Under the pieces are notes generated by a model. It was given only the letters and a program-made list of their open reading frames with translations. It did not search any database and was not told the origin of the DNA. Both the position numbers and the translations under genes were made by a program. Shown in pieces: positions 9,590-17,408 of a stretch of 64,000 nt of DNA; position 1 is the first letter of the stretch, and every line of letters begins with the position of its first letter. Origin of the DNA: Methanococcoides alaskense (GTDB lineage Archaea > Halobacteriota > Methanosarcinia > Methanosarcinales > Methanosarcinaceae); NCBI RefSeq assembly GCF_027594145.1, contig NZ_JAQFFK010000003.1:744001-808000 (forward strand). Direction: 5' to 3'.

Positions 9590-10174
9590 ATGCAAGAGCA
9601 TGGAACATGTTTCAATATTGCTCACATTGAGCATGGCAGTGAAATTTACGGTCCTGGGAAACGTTTTGTGATCTGGTTCCAGGGTTGTTCTCTTGCATGT
9701 CCAGGCTGCTGGAATAAATCGATGTGGAGTTTTGAGCCATGTAATTTGGTTGAAAGAGAAAAACTTTTGCATGAGATTCTAGCTTATTCTGAATTGGATG
9801 GGTTAACAGTTCTTGGTGGTGAACCCCTAGAACAAGCACATAATCTGTACTGGCTGTTAACATCTCTCCAGGAAAAGAATGTAAGTGTAATGCTTTATAC
9901 AGGATATCAAATGGATGAGATCAAAAACGATAATCTTAAATCTAAAATATGTGAAATGGCTGATATTTTAGTATCTGGTAGGTATAAAGAAGATGAACGC
10001 GATTTAAATTTGAAGTGGAGAGGTTCGCGAAACCAAATATTGCTTGTCCAGAATGAAATTTATAATGATCTTGATCTAGATGATGGGACAAATCAAGTAG
10101 AGATAACAATTGATGAATTCGGGACAATTAATGTTCTTGGATATCCTGATGATGATCTTTGTTCAATCTTATGA
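9590..10174 (+). CDS. Small radical-SAM activase-like protein (NrdG/4Fe-4S single-cluster type)
   Basis: The 194-residue protein carries the radical-SAM cluster motif as Cys33-x3-Cys37-x2-Cys40 (QGCSLACPGCW), followed by LTVLGGEPL near 75, the usual GGEP motif that contacts S-adenosylmethionine. Length and order match anaerobic ribonucleotide reductase activases and related glycyl-radical activases. No glycyl-radical enzyme is nearby, so its target is probably an operon partner. I chose ATG 9590 over an upstream frame start at 9551: a TAGGAG site lies about 7 bases before 9590, and the longer version would overlap DUF1257 by 26 bases. It is the last gene of the operon. Confidence 0.8.
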   Translation: MQEHGTCFNIAHIEHGSEIYGPGKRFVIWFQGCSLACPGCWNKSMWSFEPCNLVEREKLLHEILAYSELDGLTVLGGEPLEQAHNLYWLLTSLQEKNVSVMLYTGYQMDEIKNDNLKSKICEMADILVSGRYKEDERDLNLKWRGSRNQILLVQNEIYNDLDLDDGTNQVEITIDEFGTINVLGYPDDDLCSIL

Positions 10175-10432
10175 TGCATTATAAAAATTCTATATATTCT
10201 TGATTAGTTAACACAATTGCTTTATTCAGCCATCATAATTGATTACTTAATAACTCAGGGTCAACAATCCATCCCTCAAGTAAATCACAATTTTCAGGCA
10301 TCTCATGCCCGGCTTCCAGTTAATGTAGTGTTTGTTGCAATTGTTTAATCCAATTTCAGGCTAATTTGGTTAACTTTCGTGGATTCTGGTGGTTTTTATC
10401 GGATTATCGGAGTAATATGGTTGGGTAGAGGC
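10175..10432. repeat. Degenerate end of a winged-helix gene relic (minus-strand sense)
   Basis: No open frame is credible here. The stretch at about 10335-10400, read on the minus strand, resembles 15825-15895 inside the winged-helix gene at 15254-16369: both contain the TTAACC/TTAATC and GTTGCAAC blocks in the same order. This marks the start of a decayed paralogue that continues through the 74-bp repeat array. Confidence 0.5.
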
Positions 10433-10800
10433 ACTCAATATGTTTGATTTCATCGAATGTTGGTGATTTTGGGATATTTTTGGAGGAAATGGTCGGGAGA
10501 AAGGTATTCAATATATTCCATTTTGGTAGACTTTGGTGGTTTTTATCAGATCTTCGGAGTAATGTGGTCGGGTAAAGGTATTCAATATATTCCATTTTGG
10601 TAGACTTTGGTGGTTTTTATCAGATCTTCGGAGTAATGTGGTCGGGTAAAGGCATTCAATATATTCCATTTTGGTGGACTTTGGTGGTTTTTATCAGATC
10701 ATCTGAGTAATATGGTCGGGTAAAGGCATTTAATATGTTTAATTTCGTCGAATTTGGTGGATTTAAGGGGCAATGTGGTCGGGGAAAAGGATTTGACTCT
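10433..10800. repeat. 74-bp tandem repeat array (TGGTCGGG family)
   Basis: Units begin with ATTCAATAT or its variants at 10433, 10506, 10580, 10654 and 10728, giving periods of 73, 74, 74 and 74 bp. The middle units are nearly identical. Each carries ATGTGGTCGGG(T/G)AAAGG and TTTTGGTGGACTTTGG-type blocks. The period is not a multiple of three, so the array is not maintained as in-frame coding repeats. Related single copies lie at about 11076-11200, 15180-15250 and, inverted, inside the gene at 15254-16369 (about 15755-15830). It lacks the repeat-spacer structure of CRISPR. Confidence 0.85.
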
Positions 10801-11114
10801 AGTAAGGTTGCTCCACCCTTCCCGCCCCCTGCTGTCCCTCTCCCGTACCGTCCGAGTCGAATGCTGTTCGACAGTCTTTGAACGACAGTAAGGAGTAAGA
10901 ATAATAAGGCATTTTCTTGGTGTTGAACTGATGGATCTGTTGAGTATCTTGAAATAATAGAGGGCATGAAATATATAGACAAAAGCTTTGTCCGAACCGT
11001 GGCTTTAATTTTGAGATTTATTGGACAAGAGACCTTTGTTTTTATTGCTACTATCTGGGGGCTAGAAGACTTCTAGATTTCGGTGGATTTTCGTGGGAAA
11101 TAGTCGGGAAAAAG

Positions 11115-11393
11115 CTATTCAATATATTCGATTTTGGTGGATTTATGGGGTAATGTGGTCGGGGAAAAGGATTTGATTCTAGTAAGGTTGCTCCACCTTT
11201 TGACCTCTCCTTCCTTCCTTTTCATCCTAACTGCTATTTCACTAGTTTGTTCTCCAGAGTCACGCATTTTAACAATCAGCTTGTCTTCTGCTGATAACCA
11301 CTTTTTGTATGCATTCGATTCTGAAACACCTGTATTGCCTTTTTTACTCGCAACAGCTTTAGTTTCAATCACCGGTGTAGCCTCGCAGGTCAT
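11115..11393 (-). pseudogene. Short HTH/SANT-like ORF, fragment of the repeat-bearing gene family
   Basis: The 92-residue minus-strand frame contains a tryptophan-bounded helix-turn-helix-like segment (KWLSAEDKLIVKMRDSG...SEIAVRMKRKEGEV) like SANT/Myb-like or homing HTH domains, followed by a tail ending in KIEYIE that is encoded by the TGGTCGGG repeat. The neighbouring winged-helix gene has the related string EIEYVEVLSPT at the matching repeat. I read it as the truncated remnant of a DNA-binding protein whose C-terminal part was replaced or degraded by the repeat. It could be a live small gene; no clear ribosome binding site was seen. Confidence 0.45.
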
Positions 11394-12059
11394 TTGATCA
11401 TAAAACTTAAGTAATTCATTGAAAACAGGACAAATATTTTGATTAGGAGAATGAATTATAGCCCTTTCTCCTTCTCACTGTTGTGATGTAATAGTTAAAA
11501 CTATAAGTATAACACTAAAAATTGTTTTATAAGAAATTACAGCTTAGTCTACAAATATATTATTACAAGTAAAGAATACCCAAAGATCATGTCGCTCTTT
11601 AAGATTGCAAATTATAACCCACTTCATTAAAGGTTGTAACAAGCTCACTAACTCTATGAGTTAATGCAGTCATTATAATAGGTGCTAGATTTTCGAGGAG
11701 TTAATGTAGATATTATAGTAGGTGCTAGAATATATACACCTTGGTCGTGCCGCATGCTAGCGAAATAAAAAGAGTTTTGTAATAATTCTTATAAATTTGC
11801 TGAAACGAAGAAACGTAGCTCTGCGACTCGGTTGCTTTTTTATTGCCAAGTTATGAACCGAAATTGTTTGTTGTTTTTTTGAGTATCGAATCATATTTGT
11901 TGTCTAAAAACGCAAAGCTCCCCCCAAATACCTCGTAAATGTTTGCAAAGTGGTGGCAGCTAGCCGTTTTTAATAAATTGAAGCGAAGCTTTTTAAGTCG
12001 CCAATCTAACAGAACTAATGTCAGATAACTGACAATTAATCCCTAAGGAGGAATTAAAA
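11394..12059. other. Intergenic region with a two-copy direct repeat and a probable operator
   Basis: No gene was seen over about 660 bases. Two copies of GAGTTAATG(C/T)AG...GGTGCTAGA start at about 11658 and 11698 (40-bp period, about 32 bp each). Near the right end TGTCAG-ATAA-CTGACA (12019-12034) is an inverted repeat placed just before the ribosome binding site of the AbrB-like gene. The region separates the repeat relic from the element genes. Confidence 0.6.
12019..12034. promoter_or_regulatory. Inverted repeat, possible operator of the AbrB-like gene
   Basis: TGTCAG and CTGACA are perfect 6-base arms with a 4-base spacer, ending 10 bases before the AAGGAGG ribosome binding site at 12045-12051. 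AbrB-like regulators usually control their own operons, so this is a plausible operator. Binding is inferred. Confidence 0.4.
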
Positions 12060-12269
12060 ATCCCGGAAAATATTAGAACAGTAAGTGGTGCTCAAACTAG
12101 CACCTTTCGAATATGCATCCCACCTGCTCTGGCAGCAAATGTCGGAATTAATGCCGGAGGAAAAGTAGCTATAACGATAGAAAAAGGAAAACTGATTGTG
12201 TCTCCAATCTCCGAAACTTTTGGTCGAGAACCGGAAATTGGAAACAAACAACCATTCAAGTCTACCTAA
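12060..12269 (+). CDS. AbrB/SpoVT-like DNA-binding regulator with a non-ATG start
   Basis: Reading from 12060 gives 69 residues with the swapped-hairpin AbrB pattern: TVSGAQTSTFRICIPPALA, then NVGINAGGKVAITIEKGKLIV. These correspond to the strand, the conserved P(x)xLA, the GxxxGxxV turn and the final strand. The frame has no ATG, GTG or TTG before the domain, yet a perfect AAGGAGG lies 8 bases upstream of an ATC codon at 12060. Either ATC (or a nearby near-cognate codon) is used, or the start codon was lost by mutation. The next small gene begins 14 bases after the stop with its own AAGGAGG, so the operon looks alive. It likely represses the downstream replication genes. Confidence 0.65.
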   Translation: MPENIRTVSGAQTSTFRICIPPALAANVGINAGGKVAITIEKGKLIVSPISETFGREPEIGNKQPFKST

Positions 12270-12283
12270 GGAGGTTAACTAAA

Positions 12284-12358
12284 ATGATTATTAATAGTAA
12301 CGTATTTTTATTGGTACTTATGCGTTTTCCTCCTTCGAAGGGAGATGGTCTGTTATGA
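12284..12358 (+). CDS. Very small ORF (24 aa), leader-like
   Basis: A 24-codon frame follows an AAGGAGG site at optimal distance and its stop overlaps the ATG of the next small gene (TTATGA). The peptide has a short hydrophobic start (NVFLLVLM) and a basic tail. I do not recognise it. Ribosome binding site quality and overlap argue for translation; it may be a leader that couples translation to the next gene. Confidence 0.4.
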   Translation: MIINSNVFLLVLMRFPPSKGDGLL

Positions 12359-12504
12359 CTGACATCGATAATATGGACTTCAAAGAATACTCGGTATATC
12401 TTGTTCAAAATGAGTCCGAACTACTGAACGCTTGGCAATCACATGGGGACACCCTCCATTTTGGATTAGCCAAGTTAGTCATTGAGACAGCAACTGCAGA
12501 ATAA
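12355..12504 (+). CDS. Small acidic protein (49 aa), function unknown
   Basis: A 49-residue acidic protein starts at an ATG overlapping the preceding stop by 4 bases. It contains one predicted helix (FGLAKLVIETATAE) at the end and YSVYLVQNESELL near the middle. It resembles small accessory proteins of plasmid or viral replication operons only in size and position. No known domain recognised. Confidence 0.45.
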   Translation: MTDIDNMDFKEYSVYLVQNESELLNAWQSHGDTLHFGLAKLVIETATAE

Positions 12505-12582
12505 GCAAAAGCAGAAACTAATTTTGTTTCTAGATTGAAACATCATCGCAATTAATTGAAAATAGATCTAAATGGTGATAAT

Positions 12583-12903
12583 ATGTCATTTATTAAAAAG
12601 GAACACCAGAAGGTTCCACTAAACATTCACAGCCAAAGGATTATGACTATCCAGTTGAATATATCTTATCTCGAAGATGATTTAAGATTTTGTCTTGGAG
12701 ATCATTGCAGACATCCACAATTCTTTGAATCTGATTTGGACTGGATGCGTGAAAAAGTTGAAGCCAAGTTACGAAAAGTAAGTAATGTTGGCATCACTCA
12801 CCATGATGTGGTTTTTGATTCAGAATATGAAAGAATGCTGAAAGAATCGTGGAGGGAAAATGTATATATGATATTTTCTGAAGCCTATATGGCCTATGAA
12901 TAG
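12583..12903 (+). CDS. Small element protein, possible UAG read-through
   Basis: From the ATG at 12583 (GGTGAT site about 5 bases upstream; a TTG at 12556 would add nine residues without a site) this encodes 106 residues ending at a TAG (12901-12903). The sequence includes HCRHPQFFESDLDWM and an Arg/Lys-rich helix. I recognise no family. After the TAG the same frame stays open for 30 more codons to a TGA at 12994-12996 and reads like continued protein (GLTPYEMSRPDLQEAYDEIE). Because Methanosarcinales decode UAG as pyrrolysine, read-through to 12996 is possible; a nonsense mutation or a real stop are simpler. Confidence 0.55.
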   Translation: MSFIKKEHQKVPLNIHSQRIMTIQLNISYLEDDLRFCLGDHCRHPQFFESDLDWMREKVEAKLRKVSNVGITHHDVVFDSEYERMLKESWRENVYMIFSEAYMAYE

Positions 12904-13025
12904 GGCTTAACTCCTTACGAAATGTCTCGCCCGGATTTACAAGAGGCATACGATGAAATTGAAAGCAAGAGACAAAGGGATGTTGATTCACAATGATACT
13001 GAATGAACTGAGGGAGGAGATATAA

Positions 13026-14696
13026 ATGACATCTTCTGTGAAAGAGAAGCCGGCTATTCTTGGATTAGCTCACCCTTCTTTTCCAATTACAATTCCGGCA
13101 GAGTGCCTTGAACCAGTTGAGAGTGGCAAAGTCTCATCAGAGTCAACCTGCACTAAAACGAAGGAAAAATCTGTTTCTTGCAAAAAGAAAAAGGTTCATT
13201 GGGAACACAAACAAGTGGTTTCTGATGATGAAACAATGCTTTTGTTCTCTTGCTTTTACTTTATGTTCAATATTTATATTGATCCTAAAGACTTAGGAAC
13301 TCTCATACTTAGCAAAGAAGGGGTAGCTCGGAATAAATGGAAGGACATCGACCTACGAATGCCTGACCTAAACAAAATCTTACCTACCGACCATTTCATT
13401 AATGTCTACACCAGATGGGTAAATGGTTTGACAGATGCTTACTACGAATACAATGTGTGCAGTGCATTGTGGCTTCTAGCAGCTTGGAACGACGGAAAAA
13501 TAATTCTTAAAACGAAGCAAGGGGAAATCAAAGCTAATATTTTTGTCCAAATTCTTGGGAAATCGACAACAAGTCGCAAGAGTACAGCTGCCAAGAAATG
13601 CAGGTGGACATATGAAAGAATCACAGACACAAAGCTTATTGATGATGCACATTCAGTTGAAGGATTAATCGAATCATTATCAGTAAACTCCCACCAAAAT
13701 TTAGTTTCCGATGAATCCGCTGGTTTGATGGCTAAATATCATAAAAAGTACAATGAAGGTATATTTGATGAATTTTGTAAATTTTATGATGGACTGGGTA
13801 CCAAGAAAACATTATCTAGTGGTAAAAAAAAAGATGGTCCTACCGAATTTATTGTTAATAACCCCTACATCAACTCGTATTATGCGACAACAACAACAAG
13901 ATATTGTAATGTCATGAATATCATCGACTTTGAATGTGGGTATGGTTACAGAACCTTGTTTGCTGCACCTACTTATCAAAAGCCATATATGGATATTGGC
14001 ATGGAAACTGACGAAGATGTTGACAATCAGTCAGATGTAATTAAGCATGGAAATGCCATATATCAATTTATCAATCATCTACAAGGTCAAATTGAAATGA
14101 GATTTGATGATGATGCACTGGTACTTTATCAGGGTACAATACGGGAATGGCAAACTGAAGCTGACAAATTTGAGAACGATATTTACAGTTCAGCATTGGG
14201 AAGGTCAAGTGATTATGTCCTAAAGATTGCAATGCTCATTGAAATGGGAAAAAGACTAATTTCCTATACTATAACAAAAGAATCAATAGAAGTCGCAATC
14301 GATTTGGTCGGTACTTACTTTTTGCCTTCCTGTATTTGTGTAATCGAAAGGCTTGAAGAAGATGAAAAATTCAATCAAATTGAGAAGGTTCTGAAAAAAT
14401 TAAGAGATAAGAGTGGTTCCTGTGGTCATTCTGACCTTTTGAGAAGTACAAAACTCAAAAGTAGAGATTTTACAGAATGTATTGCAACGTTAATTGAATC
14501 AGAGACCATTGTAGAATATGATGACGAAAAAACAAAGGCAAAAAGTTATCTTTTAATTAATAGTGACGATAGCATTCTTTCAAAGCTTCGTGCAGAGCAA
14601 GATTCTACTGAATCCATACGACATATTTCAAAAGGTGCATTGACTAAATCCCAGTTGAAAGGTGTTGACAAGATTCTTGTACTGATGGATGAATGA
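13026..14696 (+). CDS. DUF3987-like P-loop ATPase, probable element replication helicase
   Basis: The 556-residue protein has a basic, low-complexity N-terminus (~1-65), then a region of the DUF3987 kind: FINVYTRWVNGLTDAYYEY near 120, a P-loop-like motif LGKSTTSRKST near 180, an acidic Walker-B-like NLVSDESAGL near 225, and sensor-like NNPYINSYYATTTT near 280. The C-terminal ~110 residues (from about 450) look like a winged helix (LLRSTKLKSRDFTECIATLIES). Proteins of this family act as primase-linked helicases in plasmids and viruses. Position behind an AbrB-type regulator and small genes suggests the replication module of an integrated plasmid or virus. GGGAGGAGAT ribosome binding site before ATG. 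Confidence 0.6.
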   Translation: MTSSVKEKPAILGLAHPSFPITIPAECLEPVESGKVSSESTCTKTKEKSVSCKKKKVHWEHKQVVSDDETMLLFSCFYFMFNIYIDPKDLGTLILSKEGVARNKWKDIDLRMPDLNKILPTDHFINVYTRWVNGLTDAYYEYNVCSALWLLAAWNDGKIILKTKQGEIKANIFVQILGKSTTSRKSTAAKKCRWTYERITDTKLIDDAHSVEGLIESLSVNSHQNLVSDESAGLMAKYHKKYNEGIFDEFCKFYDGLGTKKTLSSGKKKDGPTEFIVNNPYINSYYATTTTRYCNVMNIIDFECGYGYRTLFAAPTYQKPYMDIGMETDEDVDNQSDVIKHGNAIYQFINHLQGQIEMRFDDDALVLYQGTIREWQTEADKFENDIYSSALGRSSDYVLKIAMLIEMGKRLISYTITKESIEVAIDLVGTYFLPSCICVIERLEEDEKFNQIEKVLKKLRDKSGSCGHSDLLRSTKLKSRDFTECIATLIESETIVEYDDEKTKAKSYLLINSDDSILSKLRAEQDSTESIRHISKGALTKSQLKGVDKILVLMDE

Positions 14697-15253
14697 GATC
14701 ATTTTCAGCCGATTGGATGAATCAGGTCATGAATCAGCAATTTTCATTATAAGCTGATTTATGACACTTTTTTGTAAATTCACCCAATTCACTAAGTTCC
14801 CCAAGTTCCCCTATTATCTTACAAAATCAATCTTGTAAGCACGCATCTATGTAAATATTAAGTAAATTCACTAAATTATCCTACTTTTTACTTTCTGAAG
14901 GAATTAGGGAATTTGGAGAACTTGGATAATTAGGGGAATTTTGAGTTCTTGTCTGAATATATTTTGAATAATTACCAGTTATCCTAGGACAATCAATCGC
15001 AAATCCCCCCTCCCTCCACTCCAAATATTTTCCAATAGTAATCCTTATTACAAACGCCTTCTTACACTATGTTACCTACTTAACAAGGTAACATGACCAC
15101 TCCTGATGCCATTATGTGTATTGGTAAGAGGTTTTCCTAACTTTTTAACCCACCCATAATTCATTATAGGTATTGGAGAAAATGAACATGGTCGGGCAAA
15201 GGATCTAAAATTTAAAATCTACTGGCTAAAAAGAATATGGTCGGGGCAAGGAT
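14697..15253. other. Intergenic region with imperfect inverted repeats and two TGGTCGGG motifs
   Basis: About 560 bases hold no gene. The stretch 14765-14820 (AGTTCCCCAAGTTCCCCTATTAT) and 14900-14945 (GGAATTTGGAGAACTTGGATAATTAGGGG) form a loose inverted repeat. Two copies of ATGGTCGGG(C/G)(A)AAGGAT lie at about 15187 and 15238, about 51 bases apart, and the second overlaps the ribosome binding region of the next gene. It could carry an origin or the operator of the winged-helix gene. Confidence 0.5.
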
Positions 15254-16369
15254 ATGAAAGTCGCCAACAATAAATCCACCAAAAAGCAAACTCTCAAAAC
15301 ATCGGCAAATCATGTGAGCATTCTTCCTGCAAATGTAGAGAACCCAAAACCTCTTCCTAAAGTCTATGAGAAACCAACTGGAGAGATTAAAGGTTCAAAA
15401 CAATACAAACGGTTCAGTCTGAAAGCTAAAGTCCTGAAGACTCTCCAGTTAAGCGATATAGCCATGACTTGCCGGGAGCTCAATGATACCATTGCTTACA
15501 AAGGCAGCTATTCTTCGTTCCGAGTGCAGCTCTCCAAGTATATTGGGAAAGGGTATATTACTCCCATTTCCCACCAAACCCCCCGTAAATATGAATTAAC
15601 CAAATACGGGAGAATGAATGCCAAGGATGTATATTTTTCTGTAAAAGATAAACAGAGAAGAGCACAGGAAAAAGCTATCGTGGCATATCAGGGATTATTG
15701 AAAGACGATGAGCGGTTCATGGCTGGAGTTGAGAGGTTTGCTGCTGGAGAATACACCAAAACCCCTGAAATCGAATATGTTGAAGTCCTTTCCCCGACCA
15801 TTTCCCACGAATATCCCCCAGATCCCTCCAAAGTTAACGAAATTAACCAGATTAATCCGATTAATCCGATTAGTCAGATTAAACAGTTGCAACAACAGGT
15901 ACAAGAACTGAAAAACAATAATCATAAACTAAAATTTGCCCTCTCCAATACCATTTCCCTTGCTAAAGAAAAGATCAACAAAGATCTCCAAGAGGAAAAG
16001 GATGAAAAGGCCCAAGTAAAGAAGTCTACAGAACAGGAACGAATTAACAAAAGGAAAGATCTCCTTCACAAATATATCAAGTTTAATGGGAAAATTAAGA
16101 GGTATTATTGTGACCCCTTACCGTCGTTATTCTTTCGGGAATGGAATTACAGGGTAGTATTACTGATGAATTCGAAGCTTTTCTCTGAAGGTAGTTATGA
16201 TATTGTTTCTGAGCAAGAGTTCAAGAGAGAAGCTGCTAGGGGTCATGTGAAACGTGAGCTTACTGCCAAAGAAGTGAAAGAGTATAGGATTATTCCTGTG
16301 AAGAGTATGGCACAAGGGATAGAAGTCCAGTCTCGGAAGACTGGAGATAGGAAGATGTTGTATTATTGA
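15254..16369 (+). CDS. Winged-helix DNA-binding protein with repeat-derived linker
   Basis: The 371-residue protein has a basic N-terminus, a winged-helix domain at about 55-125 (KVLKTLQLSDIAMTCREL, then SSFRVQLSKYIGKGYI and RKYELTKYGRM), a proline-rich linker at about 165-205, a coiled coil at about 205-270 and a C-terminal domain of about 100 residues. The linker (EIEYVEVLSPTISHEYPPDP) is encoded by an inverted copy of the TGGTCGGG repeat found in array at 10.4-10.8 kb, followed by a short codon-level repeat (NQINPINPISQI). It may be the regulator or origin-binding protein of the element. ATG preceded by CAAGGAT. A related winged helix, truncated, lies at 22591-22923. Confidence 0.7.
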   Translation: MKVANNKSTKKQTLKTSANHVSILPANVENPKPLPKVYEKPTGEIKGSKQYKRFSLKAKVLKTLQLSDIAMTCRELNDTIAYKGSYSSFRVQLSKYIGKGYITPISHQTPRKYELTKYGRMNAKDVYFSVKDKQRRAQEKAIVAYQGLLKDDERFMAGVERFAAGEYTKTPEIEYVEVLSPTISHEYPPDPSKVNEINQINPINPISQIKQLQQQVQELKNNNHKLKFALSNTISLAKEKINKDLQEEKDEKAQVKKSTEQERINKRKDLLHKYIKFNGKIKRYYCDPLPSLFFREWNYRVVLLMNSKLFSEGSYDIVSEQEFKREAARGHVKRELTAKEVKEYRIIPVKSMAQGIEVQSRKTGDRKMLYY

Positions 16370-16383
16370 GAGGATGACACATA

Positions 16384-16641
16384 TTACTTTCCAATATCGA
16401 AATCAACATTGTATTTAGCAATCACAGAAGCACTCATGTCTACAGTAGTTGGAGTATAAGAAACATCTTCTACAGTAGTTGGAATAGGTGAAGACATAAT
16501 TTCTATTAGTTCATTCATCTTTTTATTCAACTCCTCCACACTCATTTTTATATTCTTTATGTCCTCCTTCAATTCATTTATATCATTATCCATTTTAGTA
16601 GTGTATATCTTTGATTCATCATTTTCATTTGATTCTCCCAT
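16384..16641 (-). CDS. Small coiled-coil protein
   Basis: An 85-residue acidic protein with a central coiled coil (DINELKEDIKNIKMSVEELN, heptad pattern at about 20-48) and a Thr/Ser-rich tail. An AAGGAG site sits 7 bases before the ATG. It follows the membrane protein gene (16668-17186) by 26 bases on the same strand, so the two form a small operon. Function unknown. Confidence 0.55.
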   Translation of the reverse strand: MGESNENDESKIYTTKMDNDINELKEDIKNIKMSVEELNKKMNELIEIMSSPIPTTVEDVSYTPTTVDMSASVIAKYNVDFDIGK

Positions 16642-16667
16642 ATTATTGCTCCTTGATATTGAGTGAA

Positions 16668-17186
16668 TTAAATAGCATTCATTAAAAGAGACAGTATAAA
16701 TAGTCCCGTTAGAATTATACCTACTATAAATGTAATATAAGAAAATATTAATAAGTTGATATTTCTATCATTTGCTTTTTTATTATTATTAACAGCAACA
16801 ACAAGGTCATTTGATATTTTTCTCAAGATATCAGAAGTCCCTATATTTTTATCAATGAAATATTCCTTAAAAATATTTGGATTTGGGACTATTGCCCTCA
16901 TTTTTACGTAGAGTACCATAAGTCCAAAAATAATAGAGAGTATTAAAGCTATCAAACTCAAAAGGTAGTATAAAATACTATCAATAAACACATTACCTAA
17001 GAATGTTTGTTCTAAAAGAAATATTCCTGCAATCGAAACTAAACTAAATATTATTCCCACAAAACCAACGATATTAGTTGCTTTTCTTTCAATTTGATAT
17101 GTCCTTTCAAACTCTGACTTGTATCTATTGACCATAATTTCATATATTAATCTATAACGTTCTAAATTCCCTACAATTCCACCCAT
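16668..17186 (-). CDS. Membrane protein with SLATT-like layout
   Basis: I start it at 17186 (GGAG site ahead) rather than 17321, giving 172 residues. A basic-acidic N-terminal helix (about 8-40) precedes two adjacent membrane helices (about 43-63 and 73-97), a charged cytosolic helix, and a last membrane helix (about 145-170). This resembles the SLATT/2TM effector layout used in abortive-infection systems, where a membrane protein oligomerises, but the match is by topology only. The partner is a small coiled-coil protein. Could also be a simple conserved membrane protein. Confidence 0.5.
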   Translation of the reverse strand: MGGIVGNLERYRLIYEIMVNRYKSEFERTYQIERKATNIVGFVGIIFSLVSIAGIFLLEQTFLGNVFIDSILYYLLSLIALILSIIFGLMVLYVKMRAIVPNPNIFKEYFIDKNIGTSDILRKISNDLVVAVNNNKKANDRNINLLIFSYITFIVGIILTGLFILSLLMNAI

Positions 17187-17408
17187 ATCACACATCTCCA
17201 AAATTAAGCTTACTATATAATTTATTTCAATTGTATTTAATAATTGTGGGAAGTGAAGATTGTTATTATCATTACCCTTTACAAAATTAAATAAAATGTA
17301 AACATTGGTGGCTTGAAGCACCTAGTTTTTACAGATAATCTTTGGGCTTACAGTTGACACTATGCTTATGTTAGATTACATTTCTCATAATGGTAAAGAG
17401 TTGATAAC

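Noticed and set aside
10433-10800. CRISPR array
   Set aside because: The unit is a continuous 74-bp tandem repeat with no distinct spacers, and it resembles part of a nearby gene.
13108-13296. Alternative small frame inside the DUF3987-like gene
   Set aside because: Out-of-frame shadow of a supported gene, with no start signals.
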